DNA from: Clostridium_AD sp050717515
GTDB taxonomy: Bacteria > Bacillota > Clostridia > Clostridiales > Clostridiaceae
Length of the DNA stretch: 64,000 nt
Assembly: GCF_050717515.1 (NCBI RefSeq)
Contig: NZ_JBOITL010000007.1
Location: 124,001 to 188,000 of the forward strand
Reading direction: 5' to 3'
The translations under genes were made by a program, and so were the position numbers. Below the pieces are notes generated by a model, which was not told the origin of the DNA, searched no databases, and saw nothing but the letters and a program-made list of their open reading frames with translations. This document shows, piece after piece, positions 25,864-34,314 of this stretch (position 1 is its first letter; each line of letters begins with the position of its first letter).

Positions 25864-27735
25864 TTATTTTTCACTTTTAACCTTTTTTGTGTAAAAACCT
25901 CCTATAGCAACAAATGACATTCCTAGAATTATAAGCATGTTATTATCAACAAAGGCACCAGTGGCAGGTAATTTACCAATGTTTACCTTGTTTACACTTT
26001 TATCTTCTTTTACACCTTTAACTACATTATTGTCTTTAACTACATTATTGTCTTTAACTCCAGTATTACTTTTAGTATCTGTTAAAATAAATATTGGCAA
26101 TTTTTTGGAATTAATATTGCTAGAATAAAAATCATATTTCCCAGAAGTTTTATATTCACGAATAGCTATTAGTGCACGGAGACTCTGTTCTGTAGATGTA
26201 TAGTTTGATGATCCCTCTTCTAATAAATGCTTAAATCCACCATCCTTTGCTTTAAAGGATAATAAAGCTGATACTAAATCCCCTTTGCCTTTAGTGAATG
26301 TTTCTCCCTCTGGATTTATTCCTAGAGAAGTAAGTCCTAGTACAACAAAAGCCGTAGTTTCACTGGCTAAACCATATTGGCTAACGCTATATCCACTTTC
26401 ATTTTGTAATATAGACATAGTTTTAACTGCAGCATCAATAGATTCTTTGACTTCAGGTTTTGTATTATAAAATTCTGAAAGAGCATTTATGGCAGCTCCA
26501 GTCATATCTGGGTCTACTTTTTCACCGTAATATGTCCATCCTACTATTTTATTTCCCTCTGCTACATAACTTAACTTGGATTTCAATATAATACTGACCA
26601 ACTTTTCTTTAGTTACCTTATAATTCTCTTTTATGTTAGCATAATTATAAGCAAAGATTCCAAACACTGCATCATTAATTAAAAATGTATTTGCATCCCT
26701 ATTAAATAATTCAGATACTAAATTGTATCCTTGAACATTATAAGGTGTAAACCCTGCCGCCGTGAGGCCCATGATTAATTTTTCCATATCCGTATTGCTA
26801 ATATCTTTTACACCACTAGTTTTAATATTATCCATACTTTCTTTTAAGAAACTAGTATCTACCTTTTTACCTAGCTTGTTCAAACTCATAGCAGACCAAG
26901 TATTAAGTCCCTTTGCTGTAACATTTGAGGTTGATGAAACAATTGCTTCAGAAATAGATTTTGAATTTTTAGTGTTATCTACATTTCCAGTTCCACTGTT
27001 CTCATTACCATTGCTACCTGGAGTTATTCCTTCTCCTATAGTAAATTTTATTTCATCATAAACTACTTTTGGGCACCCATCTGTTCTAAAATCATTTAGT
27101 TTAAGAGTATGGGTTCCCTTTTTCAATCCTTCTTTAATAGTAATTTTATTATTCACAACTTGCATCTTCGCACCATCAATCTCAGCTTTTATTCCATTGA
27201 TAGGTTGAATTACTGGCTTTCCAGTTGTAAAATCATTATACATATTATTTAAACTTATAGTAAGTTCCATATTTGCTTCCACTGTTGAATACTCTATTTT
27301 ATTTGAAGTCAGTGTTCCCATATCACCATAATAAAAAATAAGTTTATCCCCATTTTCTAATTTGGCAGCATCAATGCCTGTATTTATATCTTCATAACTA
27401 TTATTTCTATTAATTGCATAAGACCATCCATCATATCCACCAAATTTACCACCCTTTATTCCATTAACTTCTGAAATAAATTTTCCGTACTTTCCGTCTG
27501 TTGCAACCATAGGTATATTATTTACATCTAAAACCTCTTTTAAAGCCTCAAATCCATTTGCTTTACTTGATTTCCCTGTTGTAATTACTTTATCAAAACC
27601 TTGTACCTGCACTGAAACCTGAAAATTATTTTCTACTGCGTAGGCTACGCTAGACGCTCCTGTGAAAATCTGACCTATAACAAATAATACTATCAAAGCC
27701 ATGGTGTAAATCTTATTTTTCATTGTTTTTCTCAT
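25864..27735 (-). CDS. LPXTG-anchored DUF4430 and alpha-barrel protein (transcobalamin-like)
   Basis: The 623-residue protein has a signal peptide (about 1-32, ending AYA), a DUF4430 domain (about 45-135, with GGKFGGYDGWSYAINR and DKLIFYYGD), a second beta domain (about 140-235), a long helical region (about 265-570) with repeats like those of prenyltransferase or terpenoid-cyclase alpha barrels (MTGAAINAL, ESGYSVSQYGLASETTAFVVLGL, STEQSLRALIAI), and an LPATG sortase signal at 589 followed by a hydrophobic stretch and basic tail. Vertebrate B12 carriers combine the same alpha barrel and beta domain in the other order. Its place in a cobalamin-riboswitch operon points to a surface corrinoid receptor. 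Confidence 0.88.
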   Translation of the reverse strand: MRKTMKNKIYTMALIVLFVIGQIFTGASSVAYAVENNFQVSVQVQGFDKVITTGKSSKANGFEALKEVLDVNNIPMVATDGKYGKFISEVNGIKGGKFGGYDGWSYAINRNNSYEDINTGIDAAKLENGDKLIFYYGDMGTLTSNKIEYSTVEANMELTISLNNMYNDFTTGKPVIQPINGIKAEIDGAKMQVVNNKITIKEGLKKGTHTLKLNDFRTDGCPKVVYDEIKFTIGEGITPGSNGNENSGTGNVDNTKNSKSISEAIVSSTSNVTAKGLNTWSAMSLNKLGKKVDTSFLKESMDNIKTSGVKDISNTDMEKLIMGLTAAGFTPYNVQGYNLVSELFNRDANTFLINDAVFGIFAYNYANIKENYKVTKEKLVSIILKSKLSYVAEGNKIVGWTYYGEKVDPDMTGAAINALSEFYNTKPEVKESIDAAVKTMSILQNESGYSVSQYGLASETTAFVVLGLTSLGINPEGETFTKGKGDLVSALLSFKAKDGGFKHLLEEGSSNYTSTEQSLRALIAIREYKTSGKYDFYSSNINSKKLPIFILTDTKSNTGVKDNNVVKDNNVVKGVKEDKSVNKVNIGKLPATGAFVDNNMLIILGMSFVAIGGFYTKKVKSEK

Positions 27736-27794
27736 TATTTTTTCCCCCTAGAATTTTTTTTATATTTAAAAGCCTATGAATTTTATTTTTCAAA

Positions 27795-28502
27795 CTATAG
27801 ACTTGATTTTTTAATGTTTTTAATATAAGTAATGTCTAATTTACTCTTAAATCTTGTTAGAACTTTGTAGAAGCTTTCATAAAAAATCATAGCAAAAATA
27901 AAATTTCCCACTGCATGCATTACATCTGCAGTAATGCTAGTTAAATAGACGGTTAAAATACCTTTTATACTAATTGGATCTACAATTACAAGCACAGACC
28001 ATAAATTCATTATCCAATCAAACAAAAACCCATATAGGAAACATATGATTGCAAATTTTTCTACAGAAAGTTTTTTGCTCCTTTTACCTATTAAACCTGA
28101 AATTGCCCCCACAATACCCCAGGCAAGCATTTGCCATGGGGTATATGGTCCTTGTCCAAGAAAAATATTTGAAATAAATGCTGCTGTGCTTCCCACTAAA
28201 AATCCCTCGTAAACCCCAAAAACCAGTCCAGATAAGGCTACTAAAAAGGTTGTTGGCTGCACATTTAATATAGCTGCAAAGGGTATTCTACTAACTGCCG
28301 CAAATACACTCAAAGTAGCTATAACTGCTATTTCTTTAGTACCCATGGAACTTTTTTCAAAATAAAAATAACTTAAAAAAATTATTAAAAACACCGCTAA
28401 GGTTACGCTTAAAGACATATTAATATAATTATTGAATTTAATACCTAGTGCTATTAATACCAATGGAATTAAAAATGTAAAATACATTGCAATTTTCTTC
28501 AT
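27795..28502 (-). CDS. ECF transporter substrate-binding (S) component
   Basis: The 235-residue membrane protein has about six helices. AVSRIPFAAILNVQPTTFLVALSGLVFG (quoted only as landmarks: RIPFAA, NVQPTTFLV) and GPYTPWQMLAWG are typical of S components of the ECF class. The start codon overlaps the stop of the EcfA gene by one base, so synthesis is coupled. Given the riboswitch, the expected substrate is cobalamin or another corrinoid, as for CbrT-type S components, although specificity cannot be read from sequence. Confidence 0.88.
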   Translation of the reverse strand: MKKIAMYFTFLIPLVLIALGIKFNNYINMSLSVTLAVFLIIFLSYFYFEKSSMGTKEIAVIATLSVFAAVSRIPFAAILNVQPTTFLVALSGLVFGVYEGFLVGSTAAFISNIFLGQGPYTPWQMLAWGIVGAISGLIGKRSKKLSVEKFAIICFLYGFLFDWIMNLWSVLVIVDPISIKGILTVYLTSITADVMHAVGNFIFAMIFYESFYKVLTRFKSKLDITYIKNIKKSSL

Positions 28503-30247
28503 TATTTCACCTTCAAATTTAAATTATTTAGCGGTGCCTTCAAATTATTTGAGGGTGCCCTGCTTAAATAAAAGTCTTTTAAAGTAAAAATACCTCTATT
28601 CCTATTTCTGAAAATCTTATTTATGGTGGTAGTATAATAAATTCCAGTACCAAGAACTTCTTCCCGGTTTCCATCTCCTACTATCTCACCATTAAACATC
28701 AATAAAAATCTATTGCAAAATTCTGATGCGAACTCCACATCATGAGTTACCAGTATTATTGTAGTCCCATTTTTATTTAAATCTAATAATATTTTCCCAA
28801 GCATTGCTTTTACCTTGGAATCTAACCCCCTAGTTGGTTCATCTAAGAGTAAAATTTTCGGTCTTAGAACCAAAATTGATGCTATGGCAACCCTCTGAAT
28901 CTCGCCACCGCTAAGATCTCTCGGGTTCTTATCTACTAATTTATAAATATCTAAAGCCTTTAAAGTATCCTCTATAACCCCCTCATCCACAATTTTGTAA
29001 TTATCTAAGGTAAACTTTAATTCCTCATAAACTGTTTCTTTTGATATATAATCATTAGGATTTTGAGAAACATACCCTATAATCCTAGCTATATCCTTAA
29101 TTTTAAGTTTTTTAATCTCTTTATGCTCTCCACTAAAATTCACAATTGTATTTTTGAATAGTGTTTTGCTATCCTCTTCATTTAAAAAGGAATTTTTCAA
29201 CACTTTAATTGAACCACTATAATTAATAAGTCCCATAAGCGCTTTTAAAAAAGTGCTTTTCCCCCCTCCATTAGCCCCCAAAATACTAATAAATTCACCT
29301 TGTTTTATATTAATACTCAAATCTTTAATAGCTAAAGTATCTTCATATTTGCAGCATAAATTTTCAATTTTAATAATTTCTTCCCTGCTAGTTGAATCTT
29401 TTTCTAAGAAGGGGGTTTTATATTCATCTGAAGATTTTTCAATAATTTTTCTTACTTCTTTTAAACCACAAGGCATATTAGTAATGTCTAAGGCCTTGCA
29501 TATCTTTAAATAGTTGGGCAAAAAATCCTGCATTGCATTAGTTTCTTCATTATAAAACTCTTGTTTATTTCCTAAAAAAGCTGTTTTACCTTTAGACAAC
29601 ACAAGAATTTCATCTGCAATCTCAAACCATTTTTGGATCCTCTGCTCAATGATAATAATGGTAATTCCTAGTTCCTCGTTTATTTTTTTTATAAGTGAAA
29701 TAACATCTTCCGCAGCAGCTGGGTCTAGCTGTGAGGTAGGCTCGTCTAAAATAATACAATTTGGTAAATAAACCATTGCAGAGGTTATTGCCACTCTCTG
29801 TTTTTGTCCACCAGATAGTGTGTTAATTTCTCTATCAGCTATATCTAAAATATTAGAAAATTCCATGGCTTCCCAAATTCTTCTCTTTATTTCTGAACTT
29901 TTTACACCCACATTTTCTAGGCCAAAAGCGATTTCCCTGTGTACCTTGTTCATTATTAGCTGACTTTCTGGATCTTGAAAAACCATAGTTATTTCTCGGG
30001 CCCGGGTGTTATGGTCCATTTCTATTACGCCTTGTCCTTCTATGTTTACACTTCCTTGTATTGTGCCTCCATAAAAATTTGGCACAGCTCCTGAAATGCA
30101 CTTTGCTAAAGTAGATTTACCTGAGCCTGATTCTCCTACAACAAATAAAATCTTACCCTTATCTAATTGCAAATTTATATCTCGTAATACAGGTTTCTGC
30201 TCCTTTGGATAGTAGTAGGTTAATCCATTAATTTCTATGTATGACAT
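28502..30247 (-). CDS. Fused ECF transporter ATPases (EcfA-EcfA')
   Basis: One 581-residue chain contains two complete ABC ATPase domains. The first has Walker A GESGSGKST (about 38-46), signature LSGGQKQR (144-151) and Walker B IILDEP (about 165-170). The second has GANGGGKST (324-332), LSGGEIQR (445-452) and LLLDEP (466-471). They hydrolyse ATP to drive the ECF transporter as an intramolecular pair. It lies 20 bases after the EcfT gene and overlaps the S-component gene. Fusion of the two ATPases is common in clostridial ECF operons. Confidence 0.94.
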   Translation of the reverse strand: MSYIEINGLTYYYPKEQKPVLRDINLQLDKGKILFVVGESGSGKSTLAKCISGAVPNFYGGTIQGSVNIEGQGVIEMDHNTRAREITMVFQDPESQLIMNKVHREIAFGLENVGVKSSEIKRRIWEAMEFSNILDIADREINTLSGGQKQRVAITSAMVYLPNCIILDEPTSQLDPAAAEDVISLIKKINEELGITIIIIEQRIQKWFEIADEILVLSKGKTAFLGNKQEFYNEETNAMQDFLPNYLKICKALDITNMPCGLKEVRKIIEKSSDEYKTPFLEKDSTSREEIIKIENLCCKYEDTLAIKDLSINIKQGEFISILGANGGGKSTFLKALMGLINYSGSIKVLKNSFLNEEDSKTLFKNTIVNFSGEHKEIKKLKIKDIARIIGYVSQNPNDYISKETVYEELKFTLDNYKIVDEGVIEDTLKALDIYKLVDKNPRDLSGGEIQRVAIASILVLRPKILLLDEPTRGLDSKVKAMLGKILLDLNKNGTTIILVTHDVEFASEFCNRFLLMFNGEIVGDGNREEVLGTGIYYTTTINKIFRNRNRGIFTLKDFYLSRAPSNNLKAPLNNLNLKVK

Positions 30248-30267
30248 CTAATTTTCTCCCTATTGCA

Positions 30268-31125
30268 TTATTTTTTATTTAGCACCTTAATTAGCATAGC
30301 TTCCATTATAATTATTAAAATTAAAAAAACTAAAACCCAGTAATTAACAAGTTGTGAAAAACTAACCTTCATATATATATCAAAATTATCTATCCCTCTT
30401 ATTTTTATTATTAAATACAAAAACAATGTGACTATGCTTGCTACAATTAATAAATAATCTCTTATTTCAAGTTTAGGCTTATCATATACACTTCTTTTTC
30501 CACTTAAAAATCCTCTCACATAAGCTGCTTCGCCTATATCAAAGGCCCCTTCTAGTGAATCTTCTAATAAAACAGATAATACAGGTATATTGCTTTTAAT
30601 TTTTTCTTTAAGCTTTTTGCTTTCAAAATCTACACCACGTATACTATATATTTCTTTTAAGTTTACAATTCGATTCTTCATATTGGGGAATATTTTTAGA
30701 CTAATCATAATTGTTAATGTAGATTTTGGTATTTTAGAAGAAAAATATGAGGCAGCCACATCAGAATCTATAATTATTCCAACTACTGCAAACAAATAAA
30801 TTACCACTAAAAGTTTAAAGGATAATATAACACCATAAAGTAATGCCTCCAGTGTGAATTTTTCTCCGAAAATATGAAAAAGAACGGTATTGCCTTGTGC
30901 CACAAAAATCATATTAACCACTATAGCTAAAACTGAAAAGGGAATAAAATATTTAAACCCATTTTTTAACTTTTCTAAATTTCCACTATAGACCATAGTA
31001 AAAGCACAAAATGTAAATATTATTATTAACAAAATCGGATTTTCACACAAAAAAGTTATTGTAAGCAAATTTACACCTAGTAGTGCTGATGTTACAACAT
31101 GAATTTTACTGTTTTTATTGTGCAT
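30268..31125 (-). CDS. ecfT: ECF transporter transmembrane coupling protein EcfT
   Basis: The 285-residue protein has five to six membrane helices and the two short coupling motifs that contact the ATPases: YSIRGVDF (about 160) and AYVRGFLSG (about 205), variants of the ARG signature. It is the first gene after the cobalamin riboswitch. Together with the fused ATPases and the S component it forms a dedicated (group I) ECF importer rather than a shared one. Confidence 0.9.
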   Translation of the reverse strand: MHNKNSKIHVVTSALLGVNLLTITFLCENPILLIIIFTFCAFTMVYSGNLEKLKNGFKYFIPFSVLAIVVNMIFVAQGNTVLFHIFGEKFTLEALLYGVILSFKLLVVIYLFAVVGIIIDSDVAASYFSSKIPKSTLTIMISLKIFPNMKNRIVNLKEIYSIRGVDFESKKLKEKIKSNIPVLSVLLEDSLEGAFDIGEAAYVRGFLSGKRSVYDKPKLEIRDYLLIVASIVTLFLYLIIKIRGIDNFDIYMKVSFSQLVNYWVLVFLILIIIMEAMLIKVLNKK

Positions 31126-31160
31126 AGCGCCTCCTATTTTCTAGAAATCAACTCATCCTC

Positions 31161-31180
31161 TTCCTTCTGAAATGTCGTTA
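31161..31180. repeat. Copy of the TTCTGAAATGTCGTTAA repeat
   Basis: Shares TTCCTTCTGAAATGTCGTTA with 31576-31597 and, in part, with 31491-31506. This copy overlaps the T run of the riboswitch terminator. Confidence 0.75.
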
Positions 31181-31412
31181 AAAAAACCGAACTCGAAAGT
31201 TCGGTAAAGGCCTATAAAATATAACCCTTTACCCTCCCTCCGAAGGTATCGTATTCATTCTAATTATAAAAGATATCCTGGCTTTCATTTCATCCTTAAG
31301 GTACCCTTCCCTAACGTTTTTTAAAGCGTCAAGTGGTATCGTACCCATCGTCCATGATTACAGTAGCGGGGGCTGCTGTGGCATTAAACCACATTTCCTC
31401 TTATAATTAACT
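31180..31412 (-). promoter_or_regulatory. Cobalamin riboswitch with intrinsic terminator
   Basis: Read on the minus strand, the leader contains the conserved cobalamin-aptamer blocks in order: GAGGAAATGTGG, GCAGCCCCCGCTACTGTAA, ACCACTTGACG, TTAGGGAAGG, and the B12-box variant AAAGCCAGGATATC (31271-31287). Downstream, ACCGAACT-TTCG-AGTTCGGT followed by seven T (31180-31205) is a terminator; GGTAAAGG and CCTTTACC just before it can pair and overlap its 5' arm, giving an antiterminator. Bound cobalamin should thus switch off the ecfT operon. Confidence 0.92.
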
Positions 31413-31490
31413 GTTTTATTCAATTGTTACTATACTATACATTATATTACTTTTATATGTAGTAGTCTACATTTTTATTAATCATCATCT

Positions 31491-31546
31491 TCTGAAATGT
31501 CGTTAAATCATCATCTGCGATGCTGCAATTAACGACTTCAGAAGGA
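31491..31546. repeat. Palindromic intergenic repeat
   Basis: TTCTGAAATGTCGTTAA at the left is inverted at the right (TTAACGACTTCAGAA), enclosing ATCATCATCTGCGATGCTGC. The right part recurs in inverted orientation at 55651-55694. Confidence 0.8.
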
Positions 31547-31575
31547 TATTTACCCCCGCTTATAGAAGTGGGAGA

Positions 31576-31597
31576 CTTCCTTCTGAAATGTCGTTAA
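31576..31597. repeat. Copy of the TTCTGAAATGTCGTTAA repeat overlapping a gene end
   Basis: CTTCCTTCTGAAATGTCGTTAA; the last bases include the stop codon of the LUD gene at 31594. Confidence 0.75.
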
Positions 31598-32235
31598 AAG
31601 CCAAAATCCTCTCCAATTACAACTACAGTAATATCAGTTCTCATAGGCTTTCTTTTAATTACAGAATAAATCCTACAGGCTCTAGTATCTGCACTGCAGT
31701 CACTACAAACCCCAGTTTTAGTACAAGGATTTGGCATATTTAATCTCTTGCAATTCATTGGTGCAGCTATCTGTTCTAGTCTTTCAAAGGCAGAAGCTTC
31801 ATTTTTACAAATTTTATTAACACCCACTACAACAATAACTTTTTTAGGTCCAAAGCTCATGGCTGCAACTCTATTTCCTACTCCATCAATGTTTACAAGC
31901 TCTCCCTCTAAAGTGACGGCATTAGAACTGCATAAAAAAACATCACAAAGGAGCTCAGCTCTCATAGTTTCCATTTTCTCTTCTGATGATAAAGTTGGAT
32001 CCCCATGATCTAATACATGTCCTCCCAATGACTTTACCTTTTCTTGTATACCAAGTTTTTTTACAGTCATTGATCCTCCAAAACCTATTCTGTCACCCTT
32101 GTGTACATTATTCATTATAAATTCTGAAGCATCCTCACCGCTTTTACAATAAAGTGCTGAAAACCCATTTTTTTTAAGAACATCTACTACTTTTAAACCT
32201 ATGGTCTCGTTGTGCCAATTATGAATTTCTTTCAT
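31594..32235 (-). CDS. LUD-domain protein (LutC/YkgG-like)
   Basis: The 213-residue protein has LUD-family features: IGFGGSMTVKKLG (about 50-62), a conserved SSNAVTLEGELVNIDGVGNR (about 103-122) and VVVGVNKI. A cluster of Cys (CTKTGVCSDC, and CRIY) near residues 170-185 may hold a metal or cluster. Relatives act in lactate or other 2-hydroxyacid oxidation with Fe-S partners, but no LutA or LutB gene is adjacent, so the role is open. It lies alone, divergent from the HxlR gene. One copy of the palindromic repeat overlaps its 3' end. Confidence 0.85.
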   Translation of the reverse strand: MKEIHNWHNETIGLKVVDVLKKNGFSALYCKSGEDASEFIMNNVHKGDRIGFGGSMTVKKLGIQEKVKSLGGHVLDHGDPTLSSEEKMETMRAELLCDVFLCSSNAVTLEGELVNIDGVGNRVAAMSFGPKKVIVVVGVNKICKNEASAFERLEQIAAPMNCKRLNMPNPCTKTGVCSDCSADTRACRIYSVIKRKPMRTDITVVVIGEDFGF

Positions 32236-32364
32236 TTTTTCCCTCTTTTCAAAATTTATTTAAATTATTTTTATATTTATTATACCTTTTAAACCTTAAA
32301 ATTACTAAAGCTTGTTCAAATTCATTTGACCCATATATAATATGCAATTTATATTTTTGAAATA

Positions 32365-32393
32365 TTGCATATAAAATATATCAATGATATAAT
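32365..32393 (+). promoter_or_regulatory. Promoter of the HxlR-family gene
   Basis: TTGCAT (32365-32370) and TATAAT (32388-32393) with 17 bases between them. Confidence 0.65.
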
Positions 32394-32421
32394 TGTAAAT
32401 ATTAAAGGTTTTTTAATCAAG

Positions 32422-32444
32422 TACTCACTTATTAGTGCCTTAGT
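32422..32444 (+). promoter_or_regulatory. Candidate HxlR/YodB-type operator
   Basis: TACT-CACT-TATT-AGTG-CCTT-AGTA is a dyad with two matching half-site pairs, about 30 bases downstream of the -10 box. YodB/HxlR-family regulators are known to bind TACT-N-AGTA dyads, so autoregulation is plausible. Confidence 0.5.
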
Positions 32445-32507
32445 ATCCTAATGTAATTAATATCTTGAAAACAGTTAACCTATCCTGAGGAAAACTAGGA
32501 GGTAATT

Positions 32508-32867
32508 ATGGGAGATAAACCAATGAAAATAAATAATAAAGAATATAGCTGTGCCATAGAGTTAACACTGGATATTATCGGTGGAAAATGGAAGCCAATT
32601 ATTCTTTGGAAATTAGCCAAGAATGACGTATTAAGATTTAGCGAATTGAAACGGTCAATGGGCATCATAACTCAAAAAATGCTAACACAACAGCTTAGAG
32701 AATTGGAAGCATATGAAATGGTTCATAGAAAAGTATATGCAGAAGTTCCTCCTAAAGTAGAATACTCTCTAACCAAACAAGGCAAAAGTGTAATGCCTAT
32801 ATTAGATGTTATGTGTAATTGGGGAACAGATTATTTTGAAAGCGTTGTTTCGGACAAAGAAGAGTAA
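32508..32867 (+). CDS. HxlR-family transcriptional regulator
   Basis: The 119-residue winged-helix protein carries the family landmarks: a Cys near the N terminus (YSCAIELTLDIIGGKWK, about 13-29) and LRFSELKRSMGIITQKMLTQQLRELE. In relatives such as YodB and HypR this Cys senses quinones, aldehydes or oxidants; the position fits but sensing is inference. AGGAGG precedes the ATG, a candidate autoregulatory dyad lies in the leader, and a terminator follows at once. No obvious target gene is adjacent except the divergent LUD gene. Confidence 0.92.
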   Translation: MGDKPMKINNKEYSCAIELTLDIIGGKWKPIILWKLAKNDVLRFSELKRSMGIITQKMLTQQLRELEAYEMVHRKVYAEVPPKVEYSLTKQGKSVMPILDVMCNWGTDYFESVVSDKEE

Positions 32868-32875
32868 TTTATTAT

Positions 32876-32905
32876 AAAAAAGAGTGGACCTCCACTCTTT
32901 TTTTT
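32876..32905 (+). terminator. Terminator of the HxlR-family gene
   Basis: AGAGTGGA-CC-TCCACTCT stem flanked by A and T runs. Confidence 0.85.
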
Positions 32906-33040
32906 GATGATTCAAATTATGCATGTTGGAAATATTATATATTAAATAAACATATGTTTTAACTTTTAGGGCACATTAATTATATAAAATGTGATTTTAT
33001 GATCATTTTAGGGATTATATTTCTAAAAGGAGTGATTTTT

Positions 33041-33391
33041 TTGAATATAACAAGTATTTCTTTAGCCTATATATTTTTTGGGATTTCAATAATAGCCTTT
33101 ATATTTTTCTTATATTACAAATTTCTAGTAATTAACACAGGTGCTAAAAGTAAAAGACGAGATAAAATTATTGGCTCCATGAAAGACCCTGACAATTGGA
33201 GACATAGAAATAATATTATGGCTTTTGTTTCTCTTTTTTGGGCTTTTATCTCCCAAACTGCTTTTATTTATCTAAAATTTTTCAATAAATCAGGATTAAT
33301 ATCAATTATATATGTTTTTGTATATATAGCAGTTATTGCGTTAAGTGTTTCACTATTCCTTAAGAAAAATAAGCTTGTGAGCAGTAAGTAG
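33041..33391 (+). CDS. Small three-span membrane protein
   Basis: The preferred start is TTG 33041, eight bases after AAAAGGAG; the in-frame ATG at 32999 has no binding site. The 116-residue product has three predicted membrane helices (about 8-28, 55-75 and 82-105) and a basic loop with GAKSKRRDKIIGSMKDPDNWRHR in between (residues about 33-55). I recognise no family. It stands alone between terminators. A role in the membrane is all that can be said. Confidence 0.65.
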   Translation: MNITSISLAYIFFGISIIAFIFFLYYKFLVINTGAKSKRRDKIIGSMKDPDNWRHRNNIMAFVSLFWAFISQTAFIYLKFFNKSGLISIIYVFVYIAVIALSVSLFLKKNKLVSSK

Positions 33392-33402
33392 TTCCTTGTA
33401 TT

Positions 33403-33456
33403 AAAAATAGCTGTAACAAAAAAGAAATTAATTTCTATTTTGTTACAGCTATTTTT
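33403..33456. terminator. Strong bidirectional terminator
   Basis: AAAAATAGCTGTAACAAAA pairs perfectly with its complement around a loop, with T runs on both strands; it separates convergent genes. Confidence 0.85.
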
Positions 33457-33478
33457 GTAAATTATCCACAGCATTAAT

Positions 33479-34093
33479 TTAAATGTTGTTACTATTTTGC
33501 AAAACATCAACAAAGCTTTTAATAATCTGCGCTGTGAAACCCCATATTATATAGTCATTATACTCATAAAAATACTCATCCATATACCCTTTTCTAAAAT
33601 TATACTCTTTACCTCCATTTATTAAATGAAAAGGAAACCCTTCTTGATTTATAGGTCCTATTTCCATTTTATAAAGCAGAGGCTCCTGTTCTAAAAAGAA
33701 TTTTAATGGAACTTTAAATATGTGACTTACTTCATCAACGCTTGGATTTACTTCTCCATATTTTAATTCTCCTACAAATGCATGCATTATATTTCCATAG
33801 GGGCTTATATAATAGTCCATATCTCCTATAACTTCAATTTGATCTCTTTTTAAATTTAATTCTTCCATGGTTTCTCTTATAGAAGTTTCCCTTGGGCTTT
33901 CATCCTCTTCCACTTTTCCACCAGGCAGGCATACATCCCCTGGCTGACTCCTTAATTTAAGAGCGCGCACTTCAAAAATAACGTGTAATTCGCCCAGCTC
34001 CTCTGTAAGTAATATCATAACTGCGCTTTCCTTAAATTCCCCTATTGGCTTAGAATTCCTACCTTTAAATATTTGTTCTAGCTTATTTATCAT
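33479..34093 (-). CDS. Nudix hydrolase, CoA-pyrophosphatase-like
   Basis: ATG 34093 follows GGTGGTGATTAAC and is preferred over an upstream TTG. The 204-residue protein carries the Nudix box GKVEEDESPRETSIRETMEEL (21 positions, about 59-79; key residues Gly, Glu, then R-E-x-x-E-E) preceded by LRSQPGDVCLPGG, the extension typical of the CoA-pyrophosphatase (NudL, UPF0035) group. It probably hydrolyses CoA or CoA derivatives. It converges with the small membrane protein gene and is divergent from the MFS transporter. Confidence 0.88.
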   Translation of the reverse strand: MINKLEQIFKGRNSKPIGEFKESAVMILLTEELGELHVIFEVRALKLRSQPGDVCLPGGKVEEDESPRETSIRETMEELNLKRDQIEVIGDMDYYISPYGNIMHAFVGELKYGEVNPSVDEVSHIFKVPLKFFLEQEPLLYKMEIGPINQEGFPFHLINGGKEYNFRKGYMDEYFYEYNDYIIWGFTAQIIKSFVDVLQNSNNI

Positions 34094-34214
34094 GTTAATC
34101 ACCACCAAATTATATTCAAATTAATAATATCACACAAGACTATTAAAAACATTTGTTTTGTTGAAAATATGATTAAAAGCTAAAATTTTTAGACACTGTG
34201 AACTTTTTTATTAT

Positions 34215-34243
34215 TTACATAACATTAAAAAAATGGTAGAATT
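34215..34243 (+). promoter_or_regulatory. Promoter of the MFS transporter gene
   Basis: TTTACA (34215-34220) and TAGAAT (34238-34243) at 17-base spacing, about 70 bases before the ATG. Confidence 0.6.
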
Positions 34244-34314
34244 TACACAGCATCAAATTAGGGCGTATTGCAACACTTGCATATATTTTTGTTTTTACAA
34301 AGGGGGACTAAAAA

